Positions 27,427 through 36,112 of a stretch of 64,000 nucleotides of DNA are shown one piece after another. Under the pieces are notes generated by a model. It was given only the letters and a program-made list of their open reading frames with translations, searched no databases and was not told where the DNA came from. The position numbers and the translations under genes are program-made. The stretch is from Burkholderia cenocepacia. Lineage in GTDB: Bacteria > Pseudomonadota > Gammaproteobacteria > Burkholderiales > Burkholderiaceae. Within the stretch, counting starts at the first letter, position 1; the number at the start of each line of letters is the position of its first letter. Where the stretch lies: contig NZ_UAQZ01000012.1 in NCBI RefSeq assembly GCF_900446215.1, positions 1,008,919 to 1,072,918 of the forward strand, read 5' to 3'.

Positions 27427-27467
27427 AAAAAAGAAAAAGGCAGATCGCCTTGCGGTGATCTGCCTTT
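27427..27467 (-). terminator. Terminator of the small His/Lys/Ala-rich gene
   Basis: 11-bp stem AAAGGCAGATC/GATCTGCCTTT with 10-base loop and a T-rich tail on the minus strand. Confidence 0.85.
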
Positions 27468-27526
27468 CAACGCCGTAAGAACGGCAAGACTGCGTGTTCT
27501 TGACTGCGTTATTACAGCTTGCTTAC

Positions 27527-27742
27527 TTAGTTCGAAGCAGCTGCCGGTGCTGCTGCGTCGCTTGCTGCAGCCTTCTTCGATGCCTTGTGGTGCTTCTTGG
27601 CAGCGTGGTGCTTCTTGGCAGCGTGCTTAGCCGGTGCCGAAGCAGCTTCTGCTGCTGCCGGAGCAGCTTCCGGAGCCGAAGCTTGTGCGAAAGCAGCCGT
27701 TGCGAAGAGGCCAGCGACCAGAGCGGCGATCAGTTTGTTCAT
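27527..27742 (-). CDS. Small exported His/Lys/Ala-rich protein, Asr-like
   Basis: 71 residues. A clear signal peptide MNKLIAALVAGLFATAAFA is followed by an almost two-letter protein of Ala with a central basic block (KHAAKKHHAAKKHHKASKKA). The composition and layout recall E. coli Asr, the acid-shock periplasmic protein, but sequence this simple can arise independently. AGGAA lies seven bases before the ATG and its own terminator follows, so it is a monocistronic and probably abundant product. Codon use is notably A/T-tolerant compared with its neighbours. Confidence 0.8.
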   Translation of the reverse strand: MNKLIAALVAGLFATAAFAQASAPEAAPAAAEAASAPAKHAAKKHHAAKKHHKASKKAAASDAAAPAAASN

Positions 27743-28023
27743 GTTGTGTTCCTCAGCTTTAGTTAATTAACCAAATGACCCGGCAATAGGAGTCATGTCG
27801 TCTAACGGTGCCATCCACCTTTCGGTTGACAGACGCTTCGAGAAATTTCTCTTTGCGCTGCGGGCGCCGAATCGTATTCGAATAAAACGTCGCTTTCGTG
27901 ACGCAAACACGGGTTCGGCTGCCAATGCCGGATAGCTAAGGTTGGCATCTGCGTGGTTTAACGCACGATCTCGGCAGGCGGTTGACGAAAAAGATGACGA
28001 AAAATTCGCGCGTCCCGGAGGCG

Positions 28024-28602
28024 TCATCCGGCGGGCGCGAAACCGTCCCATGGCGCGCGCGGCGGCAGGGCAATTGTTTCGCCTGGCGCAATGCCGAGCG
28101 CGAATATATCGAGTGCGCCGATGCCGACGCGCACGAGGCGCAACGTCGGAAACCCGACGGCCGCCGTCATCCGGCGCACCTGCCGGTTCTTGCCCTCGGT
28201 GATCGCCAGCTCGATCCACGTGGTCGGAATCGCGGCGCGGTAGCGGATCGGCGGGTTGCGCGGCCACAGCGTGTCGGGCGGCTCGATGAATTCGGCGCGG
28301 CACGGGCGGGTCACGTAGTCGCCGAGGTCGACGCCGCGGGCGAGCGCCTTCAGGTCGGCCGGCCCGGGTGCGCCGTCGACCTGCGCCCAGTAGCGCTTCA
28401 CCAGTTTGTGGCGCGGCTCCGCGATGCGCGCCTGCAGCGCGCCGTCGTCGGTGAGCAGCAGCAGCCCCTCGCTGTCCGCGTCGAGCCGGCCGGCTGCGTA
28501 CACGCCGGGCGTTTTGACCCAGTCGCCGAGCGAGGGCCGCGTCTCGTGCGCGGAAAACTGGCAAATCGTGCCGAACGGCTTGTTGAGGGCGATGAGGTTC
28601 AT
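28024..28602 (-). CDS. rluE: 23S rRNA pseudouridine synthase, RluE-like
   Basis: 192 residues. RsuA/RluB/E/F family: LIALNKPFGTICQFS at the N-terminus, the catalytic aspartate in AAGRLDADSEGLLLLTDDG, then KRYWAQV and EGKNRQVRRMTAAVGFPTLRL. No S4 domain is present, which fits the short RluE form that modifies U2457 of 23S rRNA. A 280-base gap with no gene separates it from the small Asr-like gene. Confidence 0.9.
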   Translation of the reverse strand: MNLIALNKPFGTICQFSAHETRPSLGDWVKTPGVYAAGRLDADSEGLLLLTDDGALQARIAEPRHKLVKRYWAQVDGAPGPADLKALARGVDLGDYVTRPCRAEFIEPPDTLWPRNPPIRYRAAIPTTWIELAITEGKNRQVRRMTAAVGFPTLRLVRVGIGALDIFALGIAPGETIALPPRAPWDGFAPAG

Positions 28603-28699
28603 GGCAGGGCGCCCGCCCGGCGCACCGCGGGAGGCGGGAGCGGGCGGTCTATGGCAAATGGCGGAATCTTAATGCATAATACGGAACGGCAAGTCCTCT

Positions 28700-28713
28700 G
28701 TCTTATATAAGAC
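28700..28713. promoter_or_regulatory. 14-bp palindrome upstream of icd
   Basis: Perfect palindrome GTCTTATATAAGAC followed by a partial copy (ATAAG). It lies about 170 bases before the icd ATG in an AT-rich pocket of a GC-rich genome and looks like a dimeric regulator site, GntR type by appearance. The regulator is unknown. Confidence 0.5.
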
Positions 28714-28879
28714 ATAAGTGAGGTCTTGATACGCAGTGCCGCGGTTCACGCCGAAGTGCCCGGTTGGGGCGCTAGAATAGCGGCTCGCTGTTGCCGTCAC
28801 GGGGTGGCCATGCCGCGCCCCCGCCGCGCGCGCAGCTTCGACCAGCATCACCTGCTCAGCCACGTCACTGGAGTCGATC

Positions 28880-30136
28880 ATGCCGTATCAGCACATCAAG
28901 GTTCCGGAGGGCGGTGACAAGATCACCGTCAACAAGGACTTCTCGCTCAACGTTTCCGATCAGCCGATCATTCCCTATATCGAAGGCGACGGTACGGGCT
29001 TCGATATCACGCCGGTCATGATCAAGGTCGTCGACGCGGCGGTCGCGCACGCGTACAAGGGCAAGCGCAAGATCCACTGGATGGAGATCTTCGCGGGCGA
29101 GAAGGCGACCAAGGTGTACGGTCCGGACGTGTGGCTGCCGGACGAAACGCTGCAGGTCCTGAAGGAATACGTGGTGTCGATCAAGGGGCCGCTCACGACC
29201 CCGGTCGGCGGCGGCATCCGTTCGCTGAACGTCGCGCTGCGCCAGGAGCTCGATCTCTACGTGTGCCTGCGCCCCGTCCAGTACTTCAAGGGCGTGCCGT
29301 CGCCGGTGCGCGAGCCGCAGAAGATCGACATGGTGATCTTCCGCGAGAACTCGGAAGACATCTACGCGGGCATCGAATGGGCCGCGGGCTCCGAGCAGGC
29401 GAAGAAGGTGATCAAGTTCCTGCAGGACGAGATGGGCGTGAAGAAGATCCGCTTCCCGGAAACCTCCGGGATCGGCGTGAAGCCCGTGTCGACGGAAGGC
29501 ACCGAGCGGCTCGTGCGCAAGGCGATCCAGTACGCGATCGACAACGATCGCAAGTCGGTCACGCTGGTGCACAAGGGCAACATCATGAAGTTCACGGAAG
29601 GCCTGTTCCGTGACGCCGGCTACGCGCTCGCGCAGAAGGAATTCGGCGGCGAGCTGATCGATGGCGGCCCGTGGATGCGCGTGAAGAACCCGAAGACGGG
29701 TAACGAGATCGTGATCAAGGATTCGATCGCCGACGCGTTCCTGCAGCAGATCCTGCTGCGCCCGGCCGAATACGACGTGATCGCGACGCTGAACCTGAAC
29801 GGTGACTACATCTCCGACGCGCTGGCCGCGCAGGTCGGCGGCATCGGGATCGCGCCGGGCGCGAACCTGTCGGATTCGGTCGCGATGTTCGAGGCGACGC
29901 ACGGCACGGCGCCGAAGTACGCGGGCAAGGATTACGTGAACCCGGGTTCCGAGATCCTGTCGGCGGAAATGATGCTGCGCCACCTCGGCTGGACGGAAGC
30001 AGCCGACACGATCATCGCCGCGATGGAGAAGTCGATCCTGCAGAAGCGCGTCACGTACGACTTCGCGCGCCTGATGGAAGGCGCGACGCAGGTGTCGTGC
30101 TCCGGCTTCGGCGAAGTGCTGATCGAGAACATGTAA
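28880..30136 (+). CDS. icd: Isocitrate dehydrogenase [NADP], dimeric type
   Basis: 418 residues. Oxidises isocitrate to 2-oxoglutarate in the citric-acid cycle. N-terminal IPYIEGDGTGFDITPVMIKV, the phosphorylatable/substrate serine in RENSEDIYAGIEW, the KGNIMKFTEG motif, and NLNGDYISDALAAQVGGIGI are diagnostic for the E. coli-like dimeric enzyme. Immediately downstream is the gene for the unrelated monomeric isozyme. A palindrome stands in its leader. Confidence 0.97.
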   Translation: MPYQHIKVPEGGDKITVNKDFSLNVSDQPIIPYIEGDGTGFDITPVMIKVVDAAVAHAYKGKRKIHWMEIFAGEKATKVYGPDVWLPDETLQVLKEYVVSIKGPLTTPVGGGIRSLNVALRQELDLYVCLRPVQYFKGVPSPVREPQKIDMVIFRENSEDIYAGIEWAAGSEQAKKVIKFLQDEMGVKKIRFPETSGIGVKPVSTEGTERLVRKAIQYAIDNDRKSVTLVHKGNIMKFTEGLFRDAGYALAQKEFGGELIDGGPWMRVKNPKTGNEIVIKDSIADAFLQQILLRPAEYDVIATLNLNGDYISDALAAQVGGIGIAPGANLSDSVAMFEATHGTAPKYAGKDYVNPGSEILSAEMMLRHLGWTEAADTIIAAMEKSILQKRVTYDFARLMEGATQVSCSGFGEVLIENM

Positions 30137-30152
30137 GACCCCTTCCGGGGTG

Positions 30153-30171
30153 GGCCGGCACGTTGCCGGCC
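30153..30171 (+). other. GC-rich hairpin between the two isocitrate dehydrogenase genes
   Basis: Stem GGCCGGCA/TGCCGGCC with CGT loop, 17 bases after the icd stop. There is no T tail, so it is more likely an mRNA 3'-end stabiliser or weak pause than an intrinsic terminator. The rest of the 282-base gap shows no gene. Confidence 0.5.
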
Positions 30172-30418
30172 GCCCCGGCGCTGACTGCCGGCGCCGGAGC
30201 GTTTCGTGGATGGCAGGTTTGTTGGCAGGGCGGTCCGGCATGCGGGCCGCGGCGCCGCGATGCGGCCCGCATGCCCTGCAAGGTAGAACATGACGGCCCT
30301 CGCAACACCTCCGCCCGGCTGAGCCGGCGCGCCCCTTTCGCGATCGACCCGGTCGCTCCCCGCCGGTTACCGCCGGCGCTCTTCAGTCCCACCATTACGT
30401 AGCAATGCTTTGACCACC

Positions 30419-32647
30419 ATGTCCACTTCGCCCAAGATCATCTACACCCTCACCGACGAAGCGCCGGCGCTCGCGACCTATTCGCTGCTGCCGATCGTCA
30501 AGGCCTTCACGCGTTCGTCCGGCGTCGCCGTCGAAACGCGCGACATCTCGCTCGCCGGCCGCATCATCGCGGCATTCGCAGACGTCCTGCCGTCGGAGCA
30601 GAAGGGTTCCGACGATCTGGCCGAGCTGGGCCAGCTCACGCTGAAGCCGGAAGCGAACATCATCAAGCTGCCGAACATCAGCGCATCGGTGCCGCAGCTG
30701 AAGGCCGCGATCGCCGAACTGCAGGCGCAGGGCTACGCGCTGCCGGCCTATCCGGAAGATCCGTCGACGGACGAAGAGAAGGCCGTCAAGGCGCGCTACG
30801 ACAAGATCAAGGGCAGCGCGGTGAACCCGGTGCTGCGCGAAGGCAACTCCGACCGCCGCGCGCCGCTGTCGGTCAAGAACTACGCACGCAAGCATCCGCA
30901 CAAGATGGGCGCGTGGAAGTCCACGTCGAAGGCCCACGTCGCGCACATGAGCGAAGGCGACTTCTACGGCAGCGAGAAGTCGGCGCTGATCGCCGAGGCC
31001 GGCAGCGTGAAGATCGAACTCACGACGACCGACGGCGCGAAGAAGGTGCTGAAGGAAAAGACGGCCGTGAAGGCCGGTGAAGTGATCGACGCATCGGTGA
31101 TGAGCCGCAACGCGCTGCGCAGCTTCATCGAAGCGCAGATCGCGGACGCGAAGGCGCAGGACGTGCTGTTCTCGGTGCACCTGAAGGCGACCATGATGAA
31201 GGTCTCGGACCCGATCCTGTTCGGTCACTTCGTGTCGGTGTTCTACCGCGACGCGCTCACGAAGCACGCGGACGTGCTGGCGAAGGCCGGCTTCAATCCG
31301 AACAACGGGATTGGCGACCTGTACGCGCGCCTGAAGGACCTGCCGGCCGACACGCGCGAAGCGATCGAGGCCGACGTCAAGGCCGAGTACGCGGTGCGCC
31401 CGCGCCTCGCGATGGTCAACTCGGACAAGGGCATCACGAACCTGCACGTGCCGAGCGACGTGATCGTCGACGCATCGATGCCGGCGATGATCCGCGATTC
31501 GGGCGGCATGTGGGGCCCGGACGGTCAACTGTACGACGCGAAGGCCGTGATTCCGGACCGCTGCTACGCAGGCGTGTACCAGGCCGTGATCGAGGACTGC
31601 AAGCAGCACGGCGCGTTCGATCCGGTCACGATGGGCAGCGTGCCGAACGTAGGCCTGATGGCGCAGGCGGCCGAAGAATACGGTTCGCACGACAAGACGT
31701 TCCAGATCCCGGCGGACGGCGTCGTGCGCGTCACCGACGAAGCCGGCAACGTGCTGCTCGAGCACGCGGTCGAGGCGGGCGACATCTGGCGCATGTGCCA
31801 GACGAAGGACGCACCGGTGCAGGACTGGGTCAAGCTCGCGGTCAACCGCGCCCGCGCGACCGGCGCCCCGGCCGTGTTCTGGCTCGATCCGGCGCGCGCG
31901 CACGATGCGCAGATCATCGCGAAGGTCGAACGCTACCTGAAGGATCACGACACGAACGGCCTCGACATCCGGATCATGACGCCGGTCGACGCCACGCGTT
32001 TCTCGCTCGAGCGCATCCGCGCGGGCAAGGACACGATTTCGGTCACCGGCAACGTGCTGCGCGATTACCTGACCGATCTGTTCCCGATCATGGAACTCGG
32101 CACCAGCGCGAAGATGCTGTCGATCGTGCCGCTGATGGCCGGCGGCGGGATGTTCGAAACGGGGGCGGGCGGCTCCGCGCCGAAGCACGTGCAGCAGTTC
32201 GTCGAGGAAGGCTTCCTGCGCTGGGATTCGCTCGGCGAATTCCTCGCGCTGGCCGCGTCGCTCGAGCACCTCGGCAACGCGTACCAGAACCCGAAGGCGC
32301 TCGTGCTCGCGAAGACGCTCGACCAGGCAACCGGCAAGTTCCTGGACGAGAACAAGTCGCCGGCGCGCAAGGTCGGCGGCCTCGACAACCGCGGCAGCCA
32401 CTTCTACCTGTGCCTGTACTGGGCGCAGGCATTGGCCGAGCAGACCGAGGACGCCGCGCTGAAGGCGCAGTTCGAGGACGTGGCGAAGGCGCTGTCCGAC
32501 AACGAAGCGCGCATCCTGGAGGAACTGGCGGCCGCGCAGGGCAAGCCGCAGGCGATCGGCGGCTACTACCGTCCGAACGTCGACCTGACGAGCCAGGCCA
32601 TGCGCCCGAGCGCGACGCTGAACGGCATCGTCGACGCGGTCGCCTGA
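30419..32647 (+). CDS. Isocitrate dehydrogenase [NADP], monomeric type
   Basis: 742 residues, the normal size of the monomeric form (about 740), which does the same reaction as Icd with an unrelated primary sequence. Recognisable segments are KIIYTLTDEAPALATYSLLP, LREGNSDRRAP, KTYHPHKMGAW-like KHPHKMGAWKSTSKAHVAHM (shortened motif), GGMWGPDGQ and ETGAGGSAPKHVQQF. ATG 30419 is chosen; TTG 30410 is in frame. A strong terminator follows. Having both forms adjacent suggests different regulation, not a shared complex. Confidence 0.95.
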   Translation: MSTSPKIIYTLTDEAPALATYSLLPIVKAFTRSSGVAVETRDISLAGRIIAAFADVLPSEQKGSDDLAELGQLTLKPEANIIKLPNISASVPQLKAAIAELQAQGYALPAYPEDPSTDEEKAVKARYDKIKGSAVNPVLREGNSDRRAPLSVKNYARKHPHKMGAWKSTSKAHVAHMSEGDFYGSEKSALIAEAGSVKIELTTTDGAKKVLKEKTAVKAGEVIDASVMSRNALRSFIEAQIADAKAQDVLFSVHLKATMMKVSDPILFGHFVSVFYRDALTKHADVLAKAGFNPNNGIGDLYARLKDLPADTREAIEADVKAEYAVRPRLAMVNSDKGITNLHVPSDVIVDASMPAMIRDSGGMWGPDGQLYDAKAVIPDRCYAGVYQAVIEDCKQHGAFDPVTMGSVPNVGLMAQAAEEYGSHDKTFQIPADGVVRVTDEAGNVLLEHAVEAGDIWRMCQTKDAPVQDWVKLAVNRARATGAPAVFWLDPARAHDAQIIAKVERYLKDHDTNGLDIRIMTPVDATRFSLERIRAGKDTISVTGNVLRDYLTDLFPIMELGTSAKMLSIVPLMAGGGMFETGAGGSAPKHVQQFVEEGFLRWDSLGEFLALAASLEHLGNAYQNPKALVLAKTLDQATGKFLDENKSPARKVGGLDNRGSHFYLCLYWAQALAEQTEDAALKAQFEDVAKALSDNEARILEELAAAQGKPQAIGGYYRPNVDLTSQAMRPSATLNGIVDAVA

Positions 32648-32726
32648 CGCCGGGCGCGCACTCGCGCGAGCCGATGCGCGTGTCGACGCGGCGCGGTCAG
32701 CCGTTCGCCGCCCGACATCCAATGAA

Positions 32727-32753
32727 AACGCCCCGGTCGCCCGGGGCGTTTTT
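32727..32753 (+). terminator. Terminator of the monomeric icd gene
   Basis: 10-bp stem AACGCCCCGG/CCGGGGCGTT with loop TCGC and a T tail. It may also serve the convergent small gene on the minus strand. Confidence 0.9.
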
Positions 32754-32770
32754 CGTTGCAGGCGTGCCAT

Positions 32771-32995
32771 TCAGACGTGGACGATTTCCCATTCGGCGAT
32801 TTCGTGCGGCACTTCGAGCGTCGCGGTGTCGAGTTCGGACAGTTGCTCGCAGTCGCCGCGGGAGATGTGGTCGGCCGCCACTTCGGGGCACGAGAATGCG
32901 CCGAGCAGGGCGTTGCCGAACGTCGCTTCCCAGCCGCCGTTACCCGGCAGGATGTAGAACGACCCGAGCGCTGAACCAAAGCGAAATCCCTTCAT
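32771..32995 (-). CDS. Hypothetical 74-residue protein
   Basis: Starts MKGFRFGSALGSFYILPGNG and ends in a hydrophobic/acidic segment (EVPHEIAEWEIVHV). I recognise no family. A GGGAG ribosome site eight bases before the ATG, the tight fit to the terminator behind, and a normal GC codon pattern support it as real. No signal peptide or membrane helix is evident. Confidence 0.65.
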   Translation of the reverse strand: MKGFRFGSALGSFYILPGNGGWEATFGNALLGAFSCPEVAADHISRGDCEQLSELDTATLEVPHEIAEWEIVHV

Positions 32996-33583
32996 TTCCG
33001 TTCTCCCTTTCTGATGACGAGCGATTCTGTTATGCCGCCTGCCGGCTCGGCCGGCTGTGGCCCGACTGGCTGCCTGCGCCGCGTTCCGTGTCGGACCGTC
33101 GTGGCGAAGCGTCAGTGCATGGAACAAAGTCTACGTCCGCGACCCGCCCGGATGGTGCATGTAGAACGGCTTCTCGAAACAAAAATTCTCTTTTAAAAAC
33201 AAATAATTATTTCGAGCGTTTTGTATTGCGGAACGTTTTTCGGCATCGCGAAACGAGAAATTTGTGCCCTGCACCACGAATTTTTATAACGCAGTGACTT
33301 GTTCCGCATCGTGAAAAATTAACGGGTTTGCGGATCGTCGATGCAGCGGGTGGAAACGTGGGGGCGGGCGCAACGCGCATGGGGACGGCGGACGAGGAGC
33401 GACCGCTGGCGAAGCGCCGCTCGGCGATGCCTAGCGTGGCGCCGCATCCGGCACGGTGGCGATGCTCGCTGCGGCGTATCGCCGCCCGCCCGGCGACGGC
33501 GTTTTCCGATCCGGCCCTGCGGTTATGATGACGCGACCGCCGCGGCTGTCGCGCGGCGCTGCATGAACAACGAGGATCGATTG
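32996..33583. other. 588-base intergenic region with AT-rich core
   Basis: Lies between the divergent hypothetical gene and the multicopper oxidase gene. The segment at about 33175-33325 is very AT-rich for this genome and carries GCGGAAC (33227-33233) and its inverse GTTCCGC (33301-33307), about 67 bases apart. I see no ORF or RNA gene that I would defend; it probably holds promoters and regulator sites. Confidence 0.4.
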
Positions 33584-35182
33584 ATGAGACGGAGAACTTT
33601 CCTGTCGCGTGCCATCGGCGTCGCGGCCGCATCGCTGTTCGCGCGCACCGCGTGGGCGCAGCATGCCGGTCACGCGGGCATGGCCGGCATGGATGCGATG
33701 GACGACATGGCGGGCATGTCGGGGATGTCGGCGCACGCGCAGCACGGCCAGCCCGCGCCGGCCGCGCTGGCGGCCGCCGACGCGCTGCCGGCCGGCGCGC
33801 CGCTCGCGACGTTGCGCACGCTCGCCAACGAAAGCCGCGAGCCCGGCACGTTCCGGGCCACGCTGGTTGCTCAACCGGTGGCGCGACCGCTGCTGCGCGG
33901 CGCGCGGCCGACCTTGTTCTGGCAGTTCGGCGCGGGCACGCAAGGCCCCGTCGTCGGCCCGCTGATCGACGTGCGCGAGGGCGATACGGTCGAGATCAGG
34001 TTCGTCAACAAGCTGCCGCAGCCGTCGACGATTCACTGGCACGGCCTGCCTGTGCCGCCCGACCAGGACGGCAATCCGTCCGATCCCGTCGCGCCCGGCG
34101 CGTCGCGCGTGTATCGCTTCACGCTGCCGAAGGGCAGCGCCGGTACCTATTGGTACCACCCGCATCCGCACATGATGACCGCCGAGCAGGTGTTCCGCGG
34201 GCTGGCGGGCCCGTTCGTCGTGCGCGCCGCGGACGATCCGCTTGCCGGCTGGCCCGAGCGCCACTTGTTCGTGTCGGACCTGAAGCTTGCACGCGACGGC
34301 ACGATTGCGCCGAACGACATGATGGACTGGATGAACGGCCGTGAAGGCCAGTTCGTGCTGGTCAACGGCGCGCGCCGGCCGCGCATCGACGTCCCGGGTG
34401 ACGAACGCTGGCGGGTCTGGAACGCGTGCAGCGCGCGCTACCTGCGCATCGCGTTCGACGACGGCCGCGCGTTCGAGCACGTGGGCACCGACGGCGGGTT
34501 GTTCGACGCGCCGCGGCGCGTGACGTCGCTGCTGATCGCCCCGGGCGAGCGTGCGGAACTGCTGGTGCGTGCCGGCGACCGCGCATCGCGCGCGGTGCTG
34601 CAGGCGGCCGAGTACGACCGCCGCAAGATGGCGATGTCGCACGACGCCGGCCACGGCAGCCTGCCGCCCGATCCGGCGCTGGCGCTGGCCGATGTCGCGT
34701 TCGCGCCCGCCGAGGCCCGCGCGCTGCCTGCCACGTTGCGCGCGGTGGCGCCGCTGGGCGAACCGGTGGCGCACAAGACGGTCGCGTTCGGCGAGGAAAT
34801 GGACATGGACGCGATGATGAAGGGCGCGGCGCATGGCCGGCCGGCGGGCATGCGCTTCACGATCAACGGCGACACCTACGCGCCGCACCGTGCGACGCTG
34901 ACGAGCCGGCGCGGCGACGTCGAGCGCTGGGAGATCCGCAATACGACGGACATGGACCATCCGTTCCATCTGCACGGCACGCAGTTCCAGGTGATCGAGC
35001 GGGCGTCGGCCGGTTCGCGCACGAGCGAACCGTTCCGCGCGTGGCGCGATACCGTGAACGTGCGCAGCGGTGAAACCGTGTCGATTCTGGTCACCCAAGA
35101 CATGCCCGGCGAGCGCATGTTTCACTGCCACATTCTCGAACACGAGGATCTCGGGATGATGGGGACGCTGAAGGTCGTGTAA
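33584..35182 (+). CDS. Tat-exported multicopper oxidase (CueO/CopA-like)
   Basis: 532 residues. Twin-arginine signal RRRTFLSRAIGVAAASLFA. A Met/His-rich stretch (HAGHAGMAGMDAMDDMAGMS) follows. Copper sites are complete: HWHGLPVPP, YWYHPHPHMMTAEQ, HPFHLHGTQF and MFHCHILEHEDLGMMG. These supply types 1, 2 and 3 copper. Likely role: periplasmic Cu(I) oxidation in copper tolerance, as for CueO/CopA. ATG 33584 is preferred because GAGG lies eight bases upstream; ATG 33563 is an alternative. No cop sensor genes are adjacent. Confidence 0.92.
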   Translation: MRRRTFLSRAIGVAAASLFARTAWAQHAGHAGMAGMDAMDDMAGMSGMSAHAQHGQPAPAALAAADALPAGAPLATLRTLANESREPGTFRATLVAQPVARPLLRGARPTLFWQFGAGTQGPVVGPLIDVREGDTVEIRFVNKLPQPSTIHWHGLPVPPDQDGNPSDPVAPGASRVYRFTLPKGSAGTYWYHPHPHMMTAEQVFRGLAGPFVVRAADDPLAGWPERHLFVSDLKLARDGTIAPNDMMDWMNGREGQFVLVNGARRPRIDVPGDERWRVWNACSARYLRIAFDDGRAFEHVGTDGGLFDAPRRVTSLLIAPGERAELLVRAGDRASRAVLQAAEYDRRKMAMSHDAGHGSLPPDPALALADVAFAPAEARALPATLRAVAPLGEPVAHKTVAFGEEMDMDAMMKGAAHGRPAGMRFTINGDTYAPHRATLTSRRGDVERWEIRNTTDMDHPFHLHGTQFQVIERASAGSRTSEPFRAWRDTVNVRSGETVSILVTQDMPGERMFHCHILEHEDLGMMGTLKVV

Positions 35183-35271
35183 CGAAGCCGCGAAACTGTT
35201 TCACGTGCGGATTCGATATCCGATCTGCATGCGTGACAAGACAATGTGTGTTCAATTATCGGGATTGAACG

Positions 35272-35306
35272 AAAAGGCCGGCCAATCGATTATCGATTGG
35301 CCGGCC
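35272..35306 (-). terminator. Long perfect palindrome, second terminator behind cspA
   Basis: 15-bp perfect arms GGCCGGCCAATCGAT/ATCGATTGGCCGGCC around a single T. On the minus strand four T follow; on the plus strand no T run follows. It stands behind the first cspA terminator and so makes a tandem stop region between two convergent genes. Confidence 0.7.
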
Positions 35307-35307
35307 A

Positions 35308-35345
35308 CAAAAAAAGAAACCCGGCGCAAATGCGCCGGGTTTCTT
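35308..35345 (-). terminator. Terminator of the cold-shock gene
   Basis: 13-bp stem GAAACCCGGCGCA/TGCGCCGGGTTTC with a two-base loop and a long T tail on the minus strand, 19 bases after the stop codon. Confidence 0.9.
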
Positions 35346-35363
35346 CGTCAGATATCCGATGCC

Positions 35364-35567
35364 TTATACGGCCTGGATGTTCGACGCTTGCTTGCCCTTC
35401 GGCCCTTGGACGACGTCAAAGCTCACCTTCTGGCCTTCCTTCAGCGTCTTGAAGCCATTCATGGTGATAGCCGAGAAGTGCGCAAACAGATCCTCACCGC
35501 CCTCATCGGGAGTGATGAAACCGAAGCCCTTCGCGTCGTTGAACCACTTAACGATACCAGTTGCCAT
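35364..35567 (-). CDS. Cold-shock protein, CspA family
   Basis: 67 residues, one OB-fold domain that binds single-stranded RNA/DNA. RNP1 KGFGFITP and RNP2 DLFAHFSAI are intact after the standard start MATGIVKWFNDA. Which of the several Burkholderia csp paralogues it is cannot be decided. A long AT-richer leader precedes it, in keeping with a regulated 5' UTR. Confidence 0.96.
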   Translation of the reverse strand: MATGIVKWFNDAKGFGFITPDEGGEDLFAHFSAITMNGFKTLKEGQKVSFDVVQGPKGKQASNIQAV

Positions 35568-35841
35568 TTCCTACTTCCCCTGTCACACAGTCGCTGCTAC
35601 TTACCACGAGCACGCTCGAAAAGCTAAACGACCGGAAAATGCAGCCGTTCCCCCCTCACAAGCTCACCTCGGCCTCTTTCGTTTCGCCAACCGGCAAATT
35701 GAAAAAAGTGCCAGCTTGATTGTTGGCGCTCTTTATTGGAGTGTCAAGTGGAATTTTTAGACGTTTAGAGGGTCGTTGTAAAGAACCCATTTTCAGGGTT
35801 TTTCCGGCTTTGCTTTGCAGCATGCGGCCAAGCGCGGGGGC

Positions 35842-36003
35842 TTGAAAAGCCGCATAATCGGCTCATATACCAGGCTCGAGTGACACGCGTTCGAGTCGTC
35901 CCGGCTTGTGGGATACTGGATGCGGACACGACGTTCCGGTGCGATTCCCCCTGACGGTTCGTGTTCCGCGCCATGCGTGAAAGCCGGCACCGCAGCCGGC
36001 TTT
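35842..36003 (+). ncRNA. Possible structured RNA or clpS leader between cspA and clpS
   Basis: In the 545-base cspA/clpS gap a promoter-like pair TTGAAA (35842-35847) and TATACC (35866-35871) is followed by a 10-bp stem GCGGACACGA/TCGTGTTCCGC with one bulge (35922-35969) and then by a hairpin AAAGCCGGC/GCCGGCTTT (35980-36003), weakly terminator-like. It could be a small RNA of about 130 nt or the clpS leader. No coding pattern is seen; the rest of the gap shows nothing else clear. Confidence 0.35.
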
Positions 36004-36112
36004 CGTATGGCGCGAAGACGAGCGCGTGTTCCGGGATACCGGGGAGGGCGCCGGCCGGTCGGTCGGGTAATGGCAGGATTGCGGGCCTGTCCGAGTTGTT
36101 TAGAATGGGTGT

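Noticed and set aside
28669..28881. 70-codon minus-strand frame upstream of icd
   Set aside because: No ribosome site, overlaps the icd promoter region and palindrome; likely chance.
30395..32770. 791-codon open frame opposite monomeric icd
   Set aside because: Exactly antisense to a confident gene; no recognisable domain or ribosome site.
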